A DNA stretch of 64,000 bases, taken from Kitagawia praeruptora (lineage: Eukaryota > Streptophyta > Magnoliopsida > Apiales > Apiaceae). Made by a program: the position numbers and the translations under genes. The first letter of the stretch is position 1; each line of letters begins with the position of its first letter. Below are positions 46,154 to 56,310 of this stretch, piece after piece. Location of the stretch: NCBI GenBank assembly GCA_037693485.1, contig CM075347.1, positions 60,546,501 to 60,610,500 of the forward strand, read 5' to 3'. The notes under the pieces are model-generated. The model had not been told where the DNA came from. It saw only the letters and a program-made list of their open reading frames with translations, and did not search any database.

Positions 46154-47070
46154 CTTACCAAGCTCTTTTTTTATATAATTCGGTGTTCGTGCCAGCTTAC
46201 GCGCACCTCGACTAATCCGGAGGGCATACTAGCACACTCATGCCCCCGAGCATGGTAGCCCACTTAATCCCAGAGTGTCTAGGGAATCGAACTCGTGACC
46301 ACAAGACAACAAACCTTAAGCACCACTTTCCGAGCATATGAGATACCCCGTGGTAGGGTAGAGCATGGGCCGGTGCGGTCCGGTTTTAGGGTCAAATCGG
46401 AACCGGAACCATATATCCCCGGTTTTTAAAATCGAAAACCGTAACCACCGGTTCAGATTCGGTTTCGGTTTTAAAACCCCAGTTCGGTTTGTAACGGTTC
46501 GGTTTCGGTTTTAAAACCGAATAAAAATAAAAATGAGAATAATATATTAATTTTCACAACACAACTTCAAAAATACAGTTGTACTTTGTTGACATTATCT
46601 CCCCAAATTATTATTTAGATATTTAAAACAAAAATAACCAAAAGGATAGATGTTGCTACACCATCTATATTTATTTAAATTTTAGCTCAACCATTGCTTG
46701 AGTAATAGAGTGGAGTATATATGTATGCTAATGCTAGAACAGTTGCACTTGTATTAGGTGTTTGCTAATTGGACGAGGATGAGGTCCAATTATAATGTGT
46801 AAACTAATGAGCAGTAGCATATTACAAAATGTTTACATTTATTATTTATTTATTTTAATAATCGATTCGGTTCGGTTTTATTCAGTTCGGTTTTAACCTA
46901 TAACCGGAACCAGAACCGAAAGTCTCGGTTTTTGAAAATCAAAAACAACAACTGCCGGTTCGATTTCGGTTTCGGTTTTTTCGGTTCGGTTTTCACCGGT
47001 TTCGGTTAGGTTTCGGTTTCAATTCGGTTTTTTGCTCACCCCTACCCCGTGGGGTCCTTACCAAGCTCTT
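46154..47070 (-). mobile_element. tRNA-derived SINE split by a hAT-like MITE
   Basis: Outer 14-bp direct repeat CTTACCAAGCTCTT (46154-46167 and 47057-47070). Without the MITE the body is about 190 bp. On the minus strand it starts GACCCCACGGGGTATCTC, has A-box-like AGTGGTGCTTAAGG and B-box GTCACGAGTTCGATTCCC, a conserved-looking CCGGATTAGTCGAGGTGCGC block, and a T-rich run at the left that corresponds to its tail. Poly-A-side orientation, Pol III boxes and long duplication fit a plant SINE. The MITE at 46354-47044 entered its 5' part later. Confidence 0.85.
46354..47044. mobile_element. hAT-like MITE, GGTTTCGGTTT subfamily
   Basis: 691 bp with a perfect 8-bp duplication CCCCGTGG (46346-46353 and 47045-47052). 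Termini TAGGGTAGAGCA and TGCTCACCCCTA. Both ends are packed with CGGTTTCGGTTTT and inverted AACCGAAACCG words, with an AT-rich centre. Nested in the SINE. Confidence 0.88.
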
Positions 47071-47340
47071 GTAAAGCCCGCATTGCCCTTCTTGCCTAAA
47101 AATATATAGATCAACCGAATAAGTCGACCATATCACATGACAATATACATTGTGACAGATATGAGGGCTAAAATGTCAGCATTTTAAATTAGAGCTTTTT
47201 TGATAAATATATGGATACAAATAATTTTTTGTAATTTCACTTTTGTTAAGAAAAATTATTTGCATATTTATTATTTTAATTGCAAAAATATCTTTTTAAT
47301 TACAAAAACAACAATTTCTTAATTAAAAAAAAACTTCCTG
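47071..47340. other. AT-rich spacer
   Basis: No gene or repeat seen besides homopolymer runs. Confidence 0.5.
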
Positions 47341-47714
47341 CGAGACTCAGGGTGAAGGCCCTAAATACCCACCACAAGAAATGGATGGTCCGAAATACCC
47401 ATAGGCGTGGGCGCGGCCCTTTCTGTCCACTTTACACGCATGTGTGACATGCGTGTAGGCTGTTTACACAGAACACGCATGTCATACATACGTGTACTTT
47501 TTTTTCATAAGCACCCACACATATGTGATATGTGTATCCCATGAATAAAAAACAAAACATATGCATGACACACATGCGTATTCTTTGTAAGCGGCCTACA
47601 CGCATGTCACACATGCGTGTACAATGGACACAAAGGGCCGCGCTCAGTGCCTATGGGTATTTCGGACTATCCATCTTTGCTGGTAGGCATTTTGGTCATT
47701 CTTTCCGAGACTCA
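47341..47714. mobile_element. Palindrome-array element B (MULE-like foldback, five 25-bp palindromes)
   Basis: Flanked by a perfect 9-bp duplication CGAGACTCA (47341-47349 and 47706-47714), the size made by Mutator-like transposons. The 356-bp body (47350-47705) folds on itself with arms of about 160 bp: GGATGGTCCGAAATACCCAT on the left is mirrored by GGATAGTCCGAAATACCCAT on the right. Five 25-bp palindromes at 47433, 47472, 47515, 47558 and 47597 are spaced 39, 43, 43 and 39 bases. The first and last have perfect 11-bp arms (TACACGCATGT) around a 3-base centre; the inner three have decayed. No coding sequence. Confidence 0.85.
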
Positions 47715-47747
47715 CTGCCACAACACCTGATCAGTTAATTTCCAGCA

Positions 47748-47872
47748 GGGGTGAGACCCACATGCCATGTCAGTAGGGGATGGGACCAACCTGCCACGTC
47801 AACAGAGGTGAGACCCACATGCCACGTTAGCTACCAAATCAATAAGGTGGGACCCACCTACCATGTGACGCA
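47748..47872. repeat. Degenerate GTGAGACCCACATGCCACGT repeats
   Basis: About four units of 30-37 bp related to GGTGAGACCCACATGCCACG, starting just right of element B. From 47873 to 48836 I see no gene: AT-rich DNA followed by non-coding text that could be leader or intron of the next feature. Confidence 0.7.
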
Positions 47873-48836
47873 CAATCAACATAATATAATTATAAAATAT
47901 AATAAAATATAAATAAATAATAGTATAAAATTATTAAATTTGCTAATAAAATTATTATAATTGCAATGATTTTACAAGTATAGTAAATTTTTAAATGAAA
48001 CTAAAAAAAACTAGTATAATCGATAAATCTATTATATATTTAATAGTACAACAAGGGGTTTAATGAAACAATTTAATCCAGCTCACCCAACCACCTCAAA
48101 GCCACATCAGCTAAATCAAGCCACGTCGTAATTATACAAAGCTCGGCACTTTTATTCCCACTTCTACCATTACAACTTCTGTCCTGTGGTCTCCAGCTAT
48201 CACCTATTGCAGCGTAAGTAACATCCAAATCGGCCAGAATTATGCCAGCGGCATCCACCCTAGCGATTGCAGGTAATCTTCACGAATTTGCCTTAATCTC
48301 AATTTGAATGTCATGTTTATAGAGTTGTATATATATTTGTATAATTCTGGTTATGAACATAAACTCATTGCTAAGTTTCTTGTGCATTTGATGGTTAGAT
48401 TAGTGCTTACTCTGGTAAAGAAAGTTCTAGACTAAACAGTTTCATTACACTTTGCAGTTCAATTCTGCATCTCTGTGAAGTCTGTCTAAGGCAACAAAAA
48501 TATCGATTGTATGTATTCTAATTATCTTAATATAATTTCCAGGTAAAATAAAGTATATTAGTGAATAGTTGGGTAAAGCTGGTTCTATCTTTTTGCTTGG
48601 TTATTAGGTTTTGCGCTTCTGTTAATTTTCCTTGGTTAGGTTTTGTGGTTGGAATCTAAATATAATTTTTAGGCAAAATAAAGTGTTTTAGTGAATAGTT
48701 GGGTAAAGCTAGATTTTTAGTTTTTTGTTTCGTCTTGTAAGCCAATTTAATCGAAATGCAAATATAGTTTTGCCCCTGGATTACATGATGTAATGCCTTT
48801 TTGTTTGTGTGTGTTGCTGCAGTTGCTGCTGCACCC

Positions 48837-49745
48837 ATGGATCTTTCACGCCTAAAGATGGGCAGACCTAGGGTTCCTGTGACAGAGGAGCTGATCGAGG
48901 CACGTCGTTTGTCTAAGCAACGTCGCAACCGCCAACAAAAAAAAAGGTAGATTGGTGATCCAATTGTATGTTAGCTCCCATTTCATGGTTTTGTGCTTTT
49001 GGGCTTTGCATTTATGATTAATTTGGTGCCCTGACTGACCTTTTAAAAGCACGAATTTTCATTTGTAGAGAGTGGATTGGCCGGCCCTTCCTACTTGGCT
49101 GCTGTGCAACCTGGTGTGGTTCCCGTGACTTGGCCAGGTGGGTTGTTTCCGCATACTTTGTAATCTGCATTTCGATGTTTAGATCAAATGTTACTTGCCT
49201 TTGTTGTCAAGATTGTGGAACTGTATTGTATTTATTTAAAAAATAGTAAACTGTAGTAATGTTTTTAGAAAGGATATTGAATTATTGTTGAGCTTTTGGA
49301 AGCGGTTCATATTGTTATGTATTTCATTTGAATGAGCACACATGTATTATAAATTTTTTAGTACATGAAGAGTTTATATTTTCAAAGTCATGTTGTATTT
49401 ATAGGCGCAGCATTGGAGACCCCACGCCAGCGTAGCTATATTGACAAGAACAATGAAGAATTTGGCAAGTCTCCTACCTCATGTAATCCACTTTACACAA
49501 GGTTTCTCCTATTATTAAAGTGTCTTTGTGCTGTAGCTGCCAGCAACACAATATTATATATTGGACAACAGGATCAAACATGTGGGTATTGCGGAGCACT
49601 TGTGTGGGCTGCGGAATTTACTGGCAGTCACATAGGCCCAGGCCCCAAGGGATATTATTAATTGATAGCACAACATAGGTATTGAGGGAGACAATTTATT
49701 CCACCTCTATTGCCAAATGTGTGCCAAATAAGATCTGTTACAACT
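48837..49745 (+). pseudogene. Helitron-like Rep/helicase, N-terminal fragment
   Basis: Possible exons: 48837 to about 48948 (MDLSRLKMGRPRVPVTEELI then EARRLSKQRRNRQQKK, donor GTAGAT), 49070 to about 49139 (GPSYLAAVQPGVVPVTWPG, donor GTGGGT) and 49402-49661 (ALETPRQRSYIDKNNEEFGK … TCGYCGALVWAAEFTGSHIG). The pattern Y-I-G-x4-TCxYCGAxxWxxE resembles the short cysteine motif near the start of plant Helitron helicase-like proteins, and an LCC-like motif seems to follow after a stop (49660). The Rep and helicase domains are missing. Annotation is by motif resemblance only. Confidence 0.45.
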
Positions 49746-50128
49746 CGGTCTTATAAATCATATATATATACATACTACTTCCTCTCCCGAGTCTCGCACC
49801 TGCTGCACCTCAATCCTCTTCAGGTGAATTGTAATTTCATTTTTTTTTGTTTTTTATATTGCATATTTGTTTTGATTAATTGAGTGCTTTGTGGTGATTT
49901 TAATTAGATGTTAATATTCATATATTTCGTTTGTATTTAGTTTTAATAGCAAGTGATTTATCATTATACATCATGCTGGCCATAATTTGAAATGGCTTGT
50001 GTTGTAGATTTTCCTGAACGGCTATACTCCTAATTATGGGTAATCAGATTTTTCTTTCAAATTAATCTTGTAGTTTGTAGAAATTGATGTGTTTAATTTT
50101 CCTGAGTAGGATCAGGTTATACTCTTCT
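49746..50128. other. Non-coding stretch
   Basis: AT-rich with TA repeats; nothing recognised. Confidence 0.5.
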
Positions 50129-50200
50129 TGTTAACACAAAATCACGCAAGTATACGTGGTCACAAGTAATACAATTCAAGTTCGTTCTACAGAGATCTGG
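50129..50200 (-). repeat. Relic of an Athila-like LTR terminus
   Basis: TGTTAACACAAAATCACGCA through AAGTTCGTTCTACAGAGA matches the first about 75 bases (plus-strand order) of the LTRs at 52028 and 60597. The similarity stops at about 50200, where the next ORF begins. Confidence 0.7.
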
Positions 50201-50202
50201 TT

Positions 50203-50430
50203 ATGGTTCTAGTGATAGCGGCTACTTATAGTGAAAGTGATGAAGAGGATGTCGCTTTGAATCCTGGCGTGGCTGAAATTGAACAGGTAGATGCTTCTTT
50301 GAGTCCTACTGTGCCTGATGTTGATATCCAACCCATTAATGCCATTGTCGCGGTGTATAGTAGTGATGATGAGGATGCAGAACCGTTGAGGGGTATGGGA
50401 GCTGCACTGAGCGGGTCTCGTTGGGCTTAG
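50203..50430 (+). CDS. Small acidic ORF of unknown function, 75 codons
   Basis: ATG at 50203, stop at 50430. Acidic, with two copies of a Ser-Asp-Glu motif (ATYSESDEEDVAL and AVYSSDDEDAEPL) that look like casein-kinase-2 type sites. No homologue is recognised. It begins three bases after the LTR relic, so it may be a captured or truncated gene. No promoter of its own is evident. Confidence 0.35.
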   Translation: MVLVIAATYSESDEEDVALNPGVAEIEQVDASLSPTVPDVDIQPINAIVAVYSSDDEDAEPLRGMGAALSGSRWA

Positions 50431-50483
50431 CTTTATTTTTTGTAACTTCTGCTAGGAACTTATTTCTTTTTTGATTTTTTTTG

Positions 50484-50517
50484 AAGTCACTCAGCGGGTG
50501 TGTCCGCTGTGTGACTT
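50484..50517. other. Strong hairpin, 14-bp arms
   Basis: AAGTCACTCAGCGG pairs with CCGCTGTGTGACTT at 13 of 14 positions around a GTGTGT loop. It lies between the two small ORFs. It is too short for a plant pre-miRNA on its own. Confidence 0.75.
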
Positions 50518-50818
50518 GGAAACATCCTGATATTGATTCGTACTTTGGTAATTTCAAACTCTAGGATATTTTTGTGTTTGAATATATTTTGGTAATTTGC
50601 TTCCAGATATGATCGAATTTGTGTTTGTATTTCTTTGTCAAAGTTGGTAGTAAATATGTGTGGGAAAATGTTTACCTGGAAATTGTAAATTTGACTGTGG
50701 GAATTTGTTTCGAGCATTTAATGCTGCATGGGAGTCAAAATATTTTGACTGTGTCTTTACTTTTCTTTGCATGGGAACCGTAGCTTTTGACTGGTGATGA
50801 CTTTAACCTTCTTTTACC

Positions 50819-50828
50819 CCTATAAATA
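50819..50828 (+). promoter_or_regulatory. TATA box upstream of the 100-codon ORF
   Basis: CTATAAATAG in the CCCCTATAAATAGGAGGG context, about 80 bases before the ATG at 50906; this leaves room for a start site near 50850 and a short leader. AATAAA appears in the TTTATTTAATAAAAATG stretch near 51268, after the stop, as a plausible poly(A) signal. Confidence 0.65.
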
Positions 50829-50905
50829 GGAGGGTTTTGTTCTTGTGTTGGATAAACCTCTTCTGTATTTGATGTAAAGACTTCATCCCTTTTCACTCAA
50901 ATCAT

Positions 50906-51208
50906 ATGGATATGTCTAAGATGGATGATTTCTTCAGCCCTTTTGCTGGGGCACGGGAGCGTTCTCTCTCCAAAGAGAGTGAGGACCTTTGGTTAACCCT
51001 TGCCAATCACCATGAGGAAAAGGGCGACCTGTACATGGCTGAAGAATTCCGTAAGCATGCTCGGAAAATTGCTCGGACTCGTACTGCGGAAGAGGTCAAG
51101 GATACGCCGGAGACGGATGCAATTGACTTCCGTTTTCGTGCCGCTCCTCAGGGTGAAAGCTCTGAAAAGAAGGATGCGGATGCTAAGAAGAAAGCTCCCC
51201 AAGCATGA
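50906..51208 (+). CDS. 100-codon ORF of unknown function
   Basis: ATG at 50906 to TGA at 51208, with TATA box before and poly(A) signal after, the only small ORF here with a complete gene-like setting. The protein is highly charged: a central helix-forming stretch (SEDLWLTLANHHEEKGDLYM then AEEFRKHARKIAR) and a Lys/Asp/Ala-rich tail. No signal peptide or membrane segment. I do not recognise a family. It sits between Athila-like LTR fragments and directly before a tandem array, so it may belong to a mobile unit. Confidence 0.45.
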   Translation: MDMSKMDDFFSPFAGARERSLSKESEDLWLTLANHHEEKGDLYMAEEFRKHARKIARTRTAEEVKDTPETDAIDFRFRAAPQGESSEKKDADAKKKAPQA

Positions 51209-51464
51209 AGGATTTGTAGATATAGGATCTCAATCCTTGTAATGATATGCTTGTAATCCTTTATTTAATAAAAATGATCTTTTCCTTTGACAGTAATTTG
51301 TCTTTTGCTTTTTAGTTCTCTGTTGCGTCGTATATTTAGCCCATGTGTAGATTTTTGCTGCAGATTGTCTGTAGTAAGTGTTCCTCGTAATTTTGACTTG
51401 AAATTGTTGTAGTAAGCGCCTTTGGCGTTGATTTGTATACAGTAGTTGTTTTCCCTTTGTTTTT

Positions 51465-51925
51465 GTGCCCGTCCAGGGGCCTTAGCTTTGTTTTCCCGGA
51501 ACTGCAGATTGAAAGCCATAATTGTTGGAGTGCCCGTATAGGGGACTTTGCTCTGCAACCGTAGATTGTAATCCATAGTCGTGAACCTGTCCGTTTTGGG
51601 GGCTTGGCTCTGTAACCGTAGATTGAAATCCATAGTCATTAGCCTGCCCGTCTAGGGGACTTGGTTCTTGAACCGTAGATTGAAATCCATAGTCAGTAGC
51701 CTGCCCGTCTAGGGGACTAAGAAATTTGCTATTGTAGTTGGTTGCTGGCCCGCTTAGGGACTTTGATAATTTTGCTATTGTAGTTGGTTGCTGGCCCGCT
51801 TGGGGACTTTGATAATTTTGCTATTGTAGTTGGTTGCTGGCCCGCTTAGGGACTTTGATAATTTGCTATTGTAGTTGGTTGCTGGCCCGCTTAGGGACTT
51901 TGATAATTTTGCTATTATAGTTGAA
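51465..51925 (+). repeat. Nine-unit GCCCGTCTAGGGGACTT tandem array
   Basis: Nine units each starting with a variant of GCCCGTCTAGGGGACTT. Units 1-4 are 57-65 bp and contain CCGTAGATTGAAATCCATAG; units 5-9 are about 45 bp and contain TTTGCTATTGTAGTTGGTTG instead. The right-hand units are nearly identical, so they spread most recently. Between 51926 and 52027 nothing is seen. Confidence 0.85.
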
Positions 51926-52027
51926 AGACTTGCTGGATGTAAATGTAGATAGTTTTTCCGCAAAAGTATTCCATTAAAAAACATAATTTCCTTCGTTACA
52001 AAATAGATATGACTGTGGTAGCCATCT

Positions 52028-53514
52028 TGTTATGCTAAATTCACGCAAGCGCACGTAGTCACAAGTAATATATGATTAAATCAAGTTCGTTCCCACAGAG
52101 ATCTAGAATGGTGTTCAATTCAGTAAATATGCCTATGCAACAATGTATGGTTTTAATTCACTGCTAAGAAAAGTAATAAATTGAATTTTTATTGACTACT
52201 AAATTAATTATCAAACTAAAGATTAACTAATTAAAGAGATTAAAATCGAATTACTAATATGAGAATAAAACATGGAACCCTAGTTTCATCATCTACTTCA
52301 CTTAGAGTTGCAGCCTTTAATTAAAACATGCGATGGTTTTGATATCTGATCGGATAACACGAAAAGAGTAAAAGTTACCTCTCGGTATACTAGTACCAAT
52401 CTATACATACATCCACAAAAGAGATAGAAGATGAATAGGCACCTATTATGTTTAGACCCTATATCTCTATAGAATTTGAAAACATAAAGGTTGAAGCACA
52501 AGTTATCCACTTAGATCACATAGGGTAGCATAATATCTCTATTCATGCCACAAATCATGATGCTTAACATCAACCTATCCTATGCTAGCATGGCAAGTTC
52601 TAAATCTCAAGATCCACTCTCGCTTCACAAGAGATTAACAATTCAATTTAGATGTTAGCTACGCATCTAAAAGCATTAAGATTAACCATACGAGGATATC
52701 AGTATTCACCACACATAAATCTTTAAGGCATGCAAACTACTAAGCTACATAGATAAATTCACTAGGATCCCACGACAACGATTAGCCCATAATTGAACTG
52801 TTCATCATCGTGGGATTTGATGAAAACATGATAAATAACAAGATATGAATAAAAGAAGTAATTATATTAATAAACAAGAGTTTGAGAAAACAAATCTATA
52901 ATCCAAAGTAACACAAAGGATGAAGTAGATCTAGATCCGTTGCTTGTCTCGAGCGTTGAATCCTTCTCTCCTTTTCTCCCTTGCAGATCTAAGCTAGTTA
53001 CAATAATAAACTATGATAATCTGTATATACATATTACAATGGTAGGATGTGTTTAAATAGGCTCTAAAAGTCTTGCCCAGCAAGAAAATACCCAAAATAG
53101 AGTTAAAACAGAATTTCTGCAAAAGACGTTTCCTAAACTGATTCTGTTTTCTTAAGGAAATTCGTGGCTGACTTTTCTTATATTTTCCTGGAACGTTCCA
53201 AACGTAATTGGACCTCTGGACCACCTTAGAATGATAGAGAATCTCGTTATCTTCGCGTGGACTGCTTACGGGCTGAAAACAGACTTATAGAACTCAAGAT
53301 ATGGCCCAAACAGTGTAGACTGCGCAACCCTTCTTAAAAATCCGAATTTTAATCAATTAATTCCCAAAAAATAATAGAAGCATCCACCTTAGCCAACCTT
53401 CTCGCAAATCTGCACAACTAAGCAAAACACATCAAAACTACCAGAAACTTAAGTCCAAGACAATCAATTTAAGCCGATTTAGAATGCTCCAAGTGGATAT
53501 AAATCCACTTATCA
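52028..53514 (-). repeat. LTR a (3' LTR) of the gag-only Athila-like element
   Basis: 1487 bp, TGTTATGC…CTTATCA, followed on the right by CACCCCCAAACTTAAACC (minus strand GGTTTAAGTTTGGGGGTG), the polypurine tract. A TATA-like CCTATTTAAACAC on the minus strand lies near 53051-53062. The flanking five bases on the left are CATCT. Spurious frames inside (for example 52298-52510) recur in all LTR copies. Confidence 0.87.
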
Positions 53515-55769
53515 CACCCCCAAACTTAAACCGATGCTTGTCCTCAAGCATAAACAATTACAACTAACTAACTAACTAGTACCACTTCCGTAGGTGATCA
53601 CGGTTGCATTTGGCATATGCAACAAGCCCTTTAAACCCCTAGGCAGCCCTAGTGAACGAGTAAGGTCTCGTGAGGGCCTATAGCGAATGTACCCACAAAA
53701 TCCATGTAACCTAACGCAATGCAATGCATGAATGCAACTAATATGCAAATGCAATTAATCTAATCTACCATACCTTCAAATCCTCTCATGCCATATCAAC
53801 TTAAGAATCAAAGTAAATACGCAATGACTTGGTGTCGAAAGTGCAAGTATTCACATAGTCTACTCAATGAACATGCATAAGTTCTCACAAGCCCATGTCA
53901 AATGTAAGAATAAGTTAGTAAACATGCTAAGCCTACAAGAGTACATCTTTGAGACAAAACTCGGGATCTCATACGCAAAAACAAGCAAACACTCACAATC
54001 CACTCACAAAAGAATACTCTCTCAAGAACAAGGGTAAGTGTATCACTCAATTCCAACAAAATCATAAGCATGCTTGACATTTGGTATCAATCTAACTCTT
54101 AACACAACATACATCAATGACGATAATCAAAAGGTCTTTAATTGGGTTGTAACGGGGCTAGGGACAAGGTATGTCAAATAAGCCAAAATAGGTGAAGTGT
54201 CAAAAGCTAGTAAGTACCATAATAAATCATACACAACACCATATTTCCCCCCCACATAATTTTTACTAAAACAAACACTCGACTAGTCGACTGAAATAGG
54301 ATCACAACAATACAAACATGCTCTCATAATATATATATATATATTTTTTTCTTTTCTCTTTTTTTTTCTCATTTTTTTTTTCAATTTTTTTTTCTTTTTT
54401 TTTTTCTTCTTTTTTTTTTTTTTCGAGAGCTAAATAGAACACAAACAATAAACAATAACAATAACAATGATCCCATACTTTTATTACATATGTCGACTAT
54501 CAAGTAAATAACCAAACCCAATTTTCAATATTTCCCCCAAAAGTAAGACCAACAATAAACCCCTCCTTGCACACCTTATTACTCCCTTAAGCACTCTACT
54601 AGCCTTTGACAATATGGGTTCAAATTAATGTAAGGCCAATACAAGAAAAAGGTCTCGGCAAGTAATGTGGTATGTCACCGAAAAAATAGGATTAAGCTCA
54701 ACGGGTTAACTAATTGATCATGTAAACATGGTGTGGTAATATGGGAAAATATGCGGTTAATCCTAATTGCCTTTATCATTTTAATCGTCAAATAATGTCA
54801 TGCGTTTCAAGAAAGACCTCAAACAACTGCTAGCAATGCAAACAATCCGTGGACACTCAAGCAAACGAATAAATTGCAAATATGCAATATGCAATAAGGC
54901 TCAAAACTCACTTGGTGGAAAAACATACTCAATCCCAAGCAAACATCTCTCTAACGCACCAACTTGTATTCAAAGCATGCAAACTAAATCATCTTGCACA
55001 TATTCATGTCCTTCTAATCACTTACAACATTCAAAAAGTCTACTAGCTTCAACTTACTAGTGTATGTGTGTGCACAAGAACAAAGCATATCACTTCTCAA
55101 TCAAAAGCGTCAACAACACAAAATTCCTATCAAGCATGGGTGCAAATGCAAACTATTATGAACTCACATGATATACTAACATAAAAACAGAATGTCCTAT
55201 ATGAAACAAACGTAGATAACACAAACATAAATGCATAATTTACTAGTACTAATATGCAAAGCATGAAATCCTACATGAACAAATAATACAACAACAACTA
55301 CTAATCCCTCAAACCACCCCCAAACTTAAAATATTCAATGTCCACATTGAATGGAAGTAAATACAAGGGATAGTAGAAAACATACCTGCAACCCCGAAGC
55401 AGTCACCCTCCTCGAATGAATCTGGTGGAGGATATTGCGCACGAGCTCCATAGACTGGCCACCTTGCCTGAATACTACAAAACCCACAATTGACAAGAAC
55501 ACAAATTCGTAATAAAAATAAGATTAGAGAAAAAGATTTACCCAATACGAATCAAAGAGGTGAACTTGCAATTAATTCCTCTTTAGAATTGAATTTATAG
55601 AGATTAAAAAAAATAGAAGAGGAATTGGATTTGTATGAAAAGGTGGGTATATAAAAAAATAATAATAATAATAATAATAATACTAAATAATAATACTAAA
55701 TATAATAATAATAATAAAGAAAATAAGAATATAATAATAATAATAATAATAACTATAATAAATAATAAC

Positions 55770-55823
<54 letters not shown>

Positions 55824-56310
55824 GAATTAGAAAAGAAATAGGTTTAGAATTTTTGGAGAAAAGATGGGGAGTTTTTGAAATAGAAATAGGAAAAGAATTA
55901 TAGAGAATGGGGTATAAAAAGAATGGAAGGGGAAAGAATTTTTTTTATATATATAAACACACGGCAACAGGCTTCGCACAACACTGACCACAACTGATTT
56001 TTTTTCTACTCACGCGCCCATTGCCAGCGTCCAGGGCAAACTGCCCCTATTCCAGTCACGCCACCGCAAGCTGCGCCACAGGGGAGCAATTTGCCCTTCT
56101 TCCAGTAACGCAGGCACAAGTTGCGCCACAGGGGCGCAAACTGCCCTGTAACGCAGGTTGCTCTTGCGTGACACACAAAAAATTCGAATTTTTCTGTTTT
56201 TTTTTTTTTTTCAACACTCAATTTTTTTTTTTCCTTCCTACACTAATGCAATGGGTTGCCTCCCACCAAGCGCTTCTTTAACGTCAATAGCTTGACGTTA
56301 CTTCTTCAAA
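53515..56310 (-). other. Non-coding 3' interior of the gag-only element
   Basis: Contains the polypurine tract at 53515-53532, long T/A tracts (54335-54425), an (AAT)n microsatellite (about 55655-55820), a GC-rich GGGGCAAACTGCCC/TTGCGCC word cluster (56030-56165), and the ATGGGTTGCCTCCCACCAAG text just after gag. No RT, RNase H or integrase motif is visible. The part up to about 55260 is repeated at 62267-64000. Confidence 0.75.

Noticed and set aside
51465..51925. CRISPR-like array
   Set aside because: Units are contiguous and degenerate, without unique spacers, in a plant nuclear context.
52298..52510. 70-codon ORF present in three LTR copies
   Set aside because: Lies in LTR sequence on the strand of each copy; shared only because the LTRs are recent duplicates.
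54800..55060. 86-codon ORF with partner at 63508-63768
   Set aside because: Antisense to the element, and the two copies differ by compensating one-base shifts in the middle, so the protein is not maintained.
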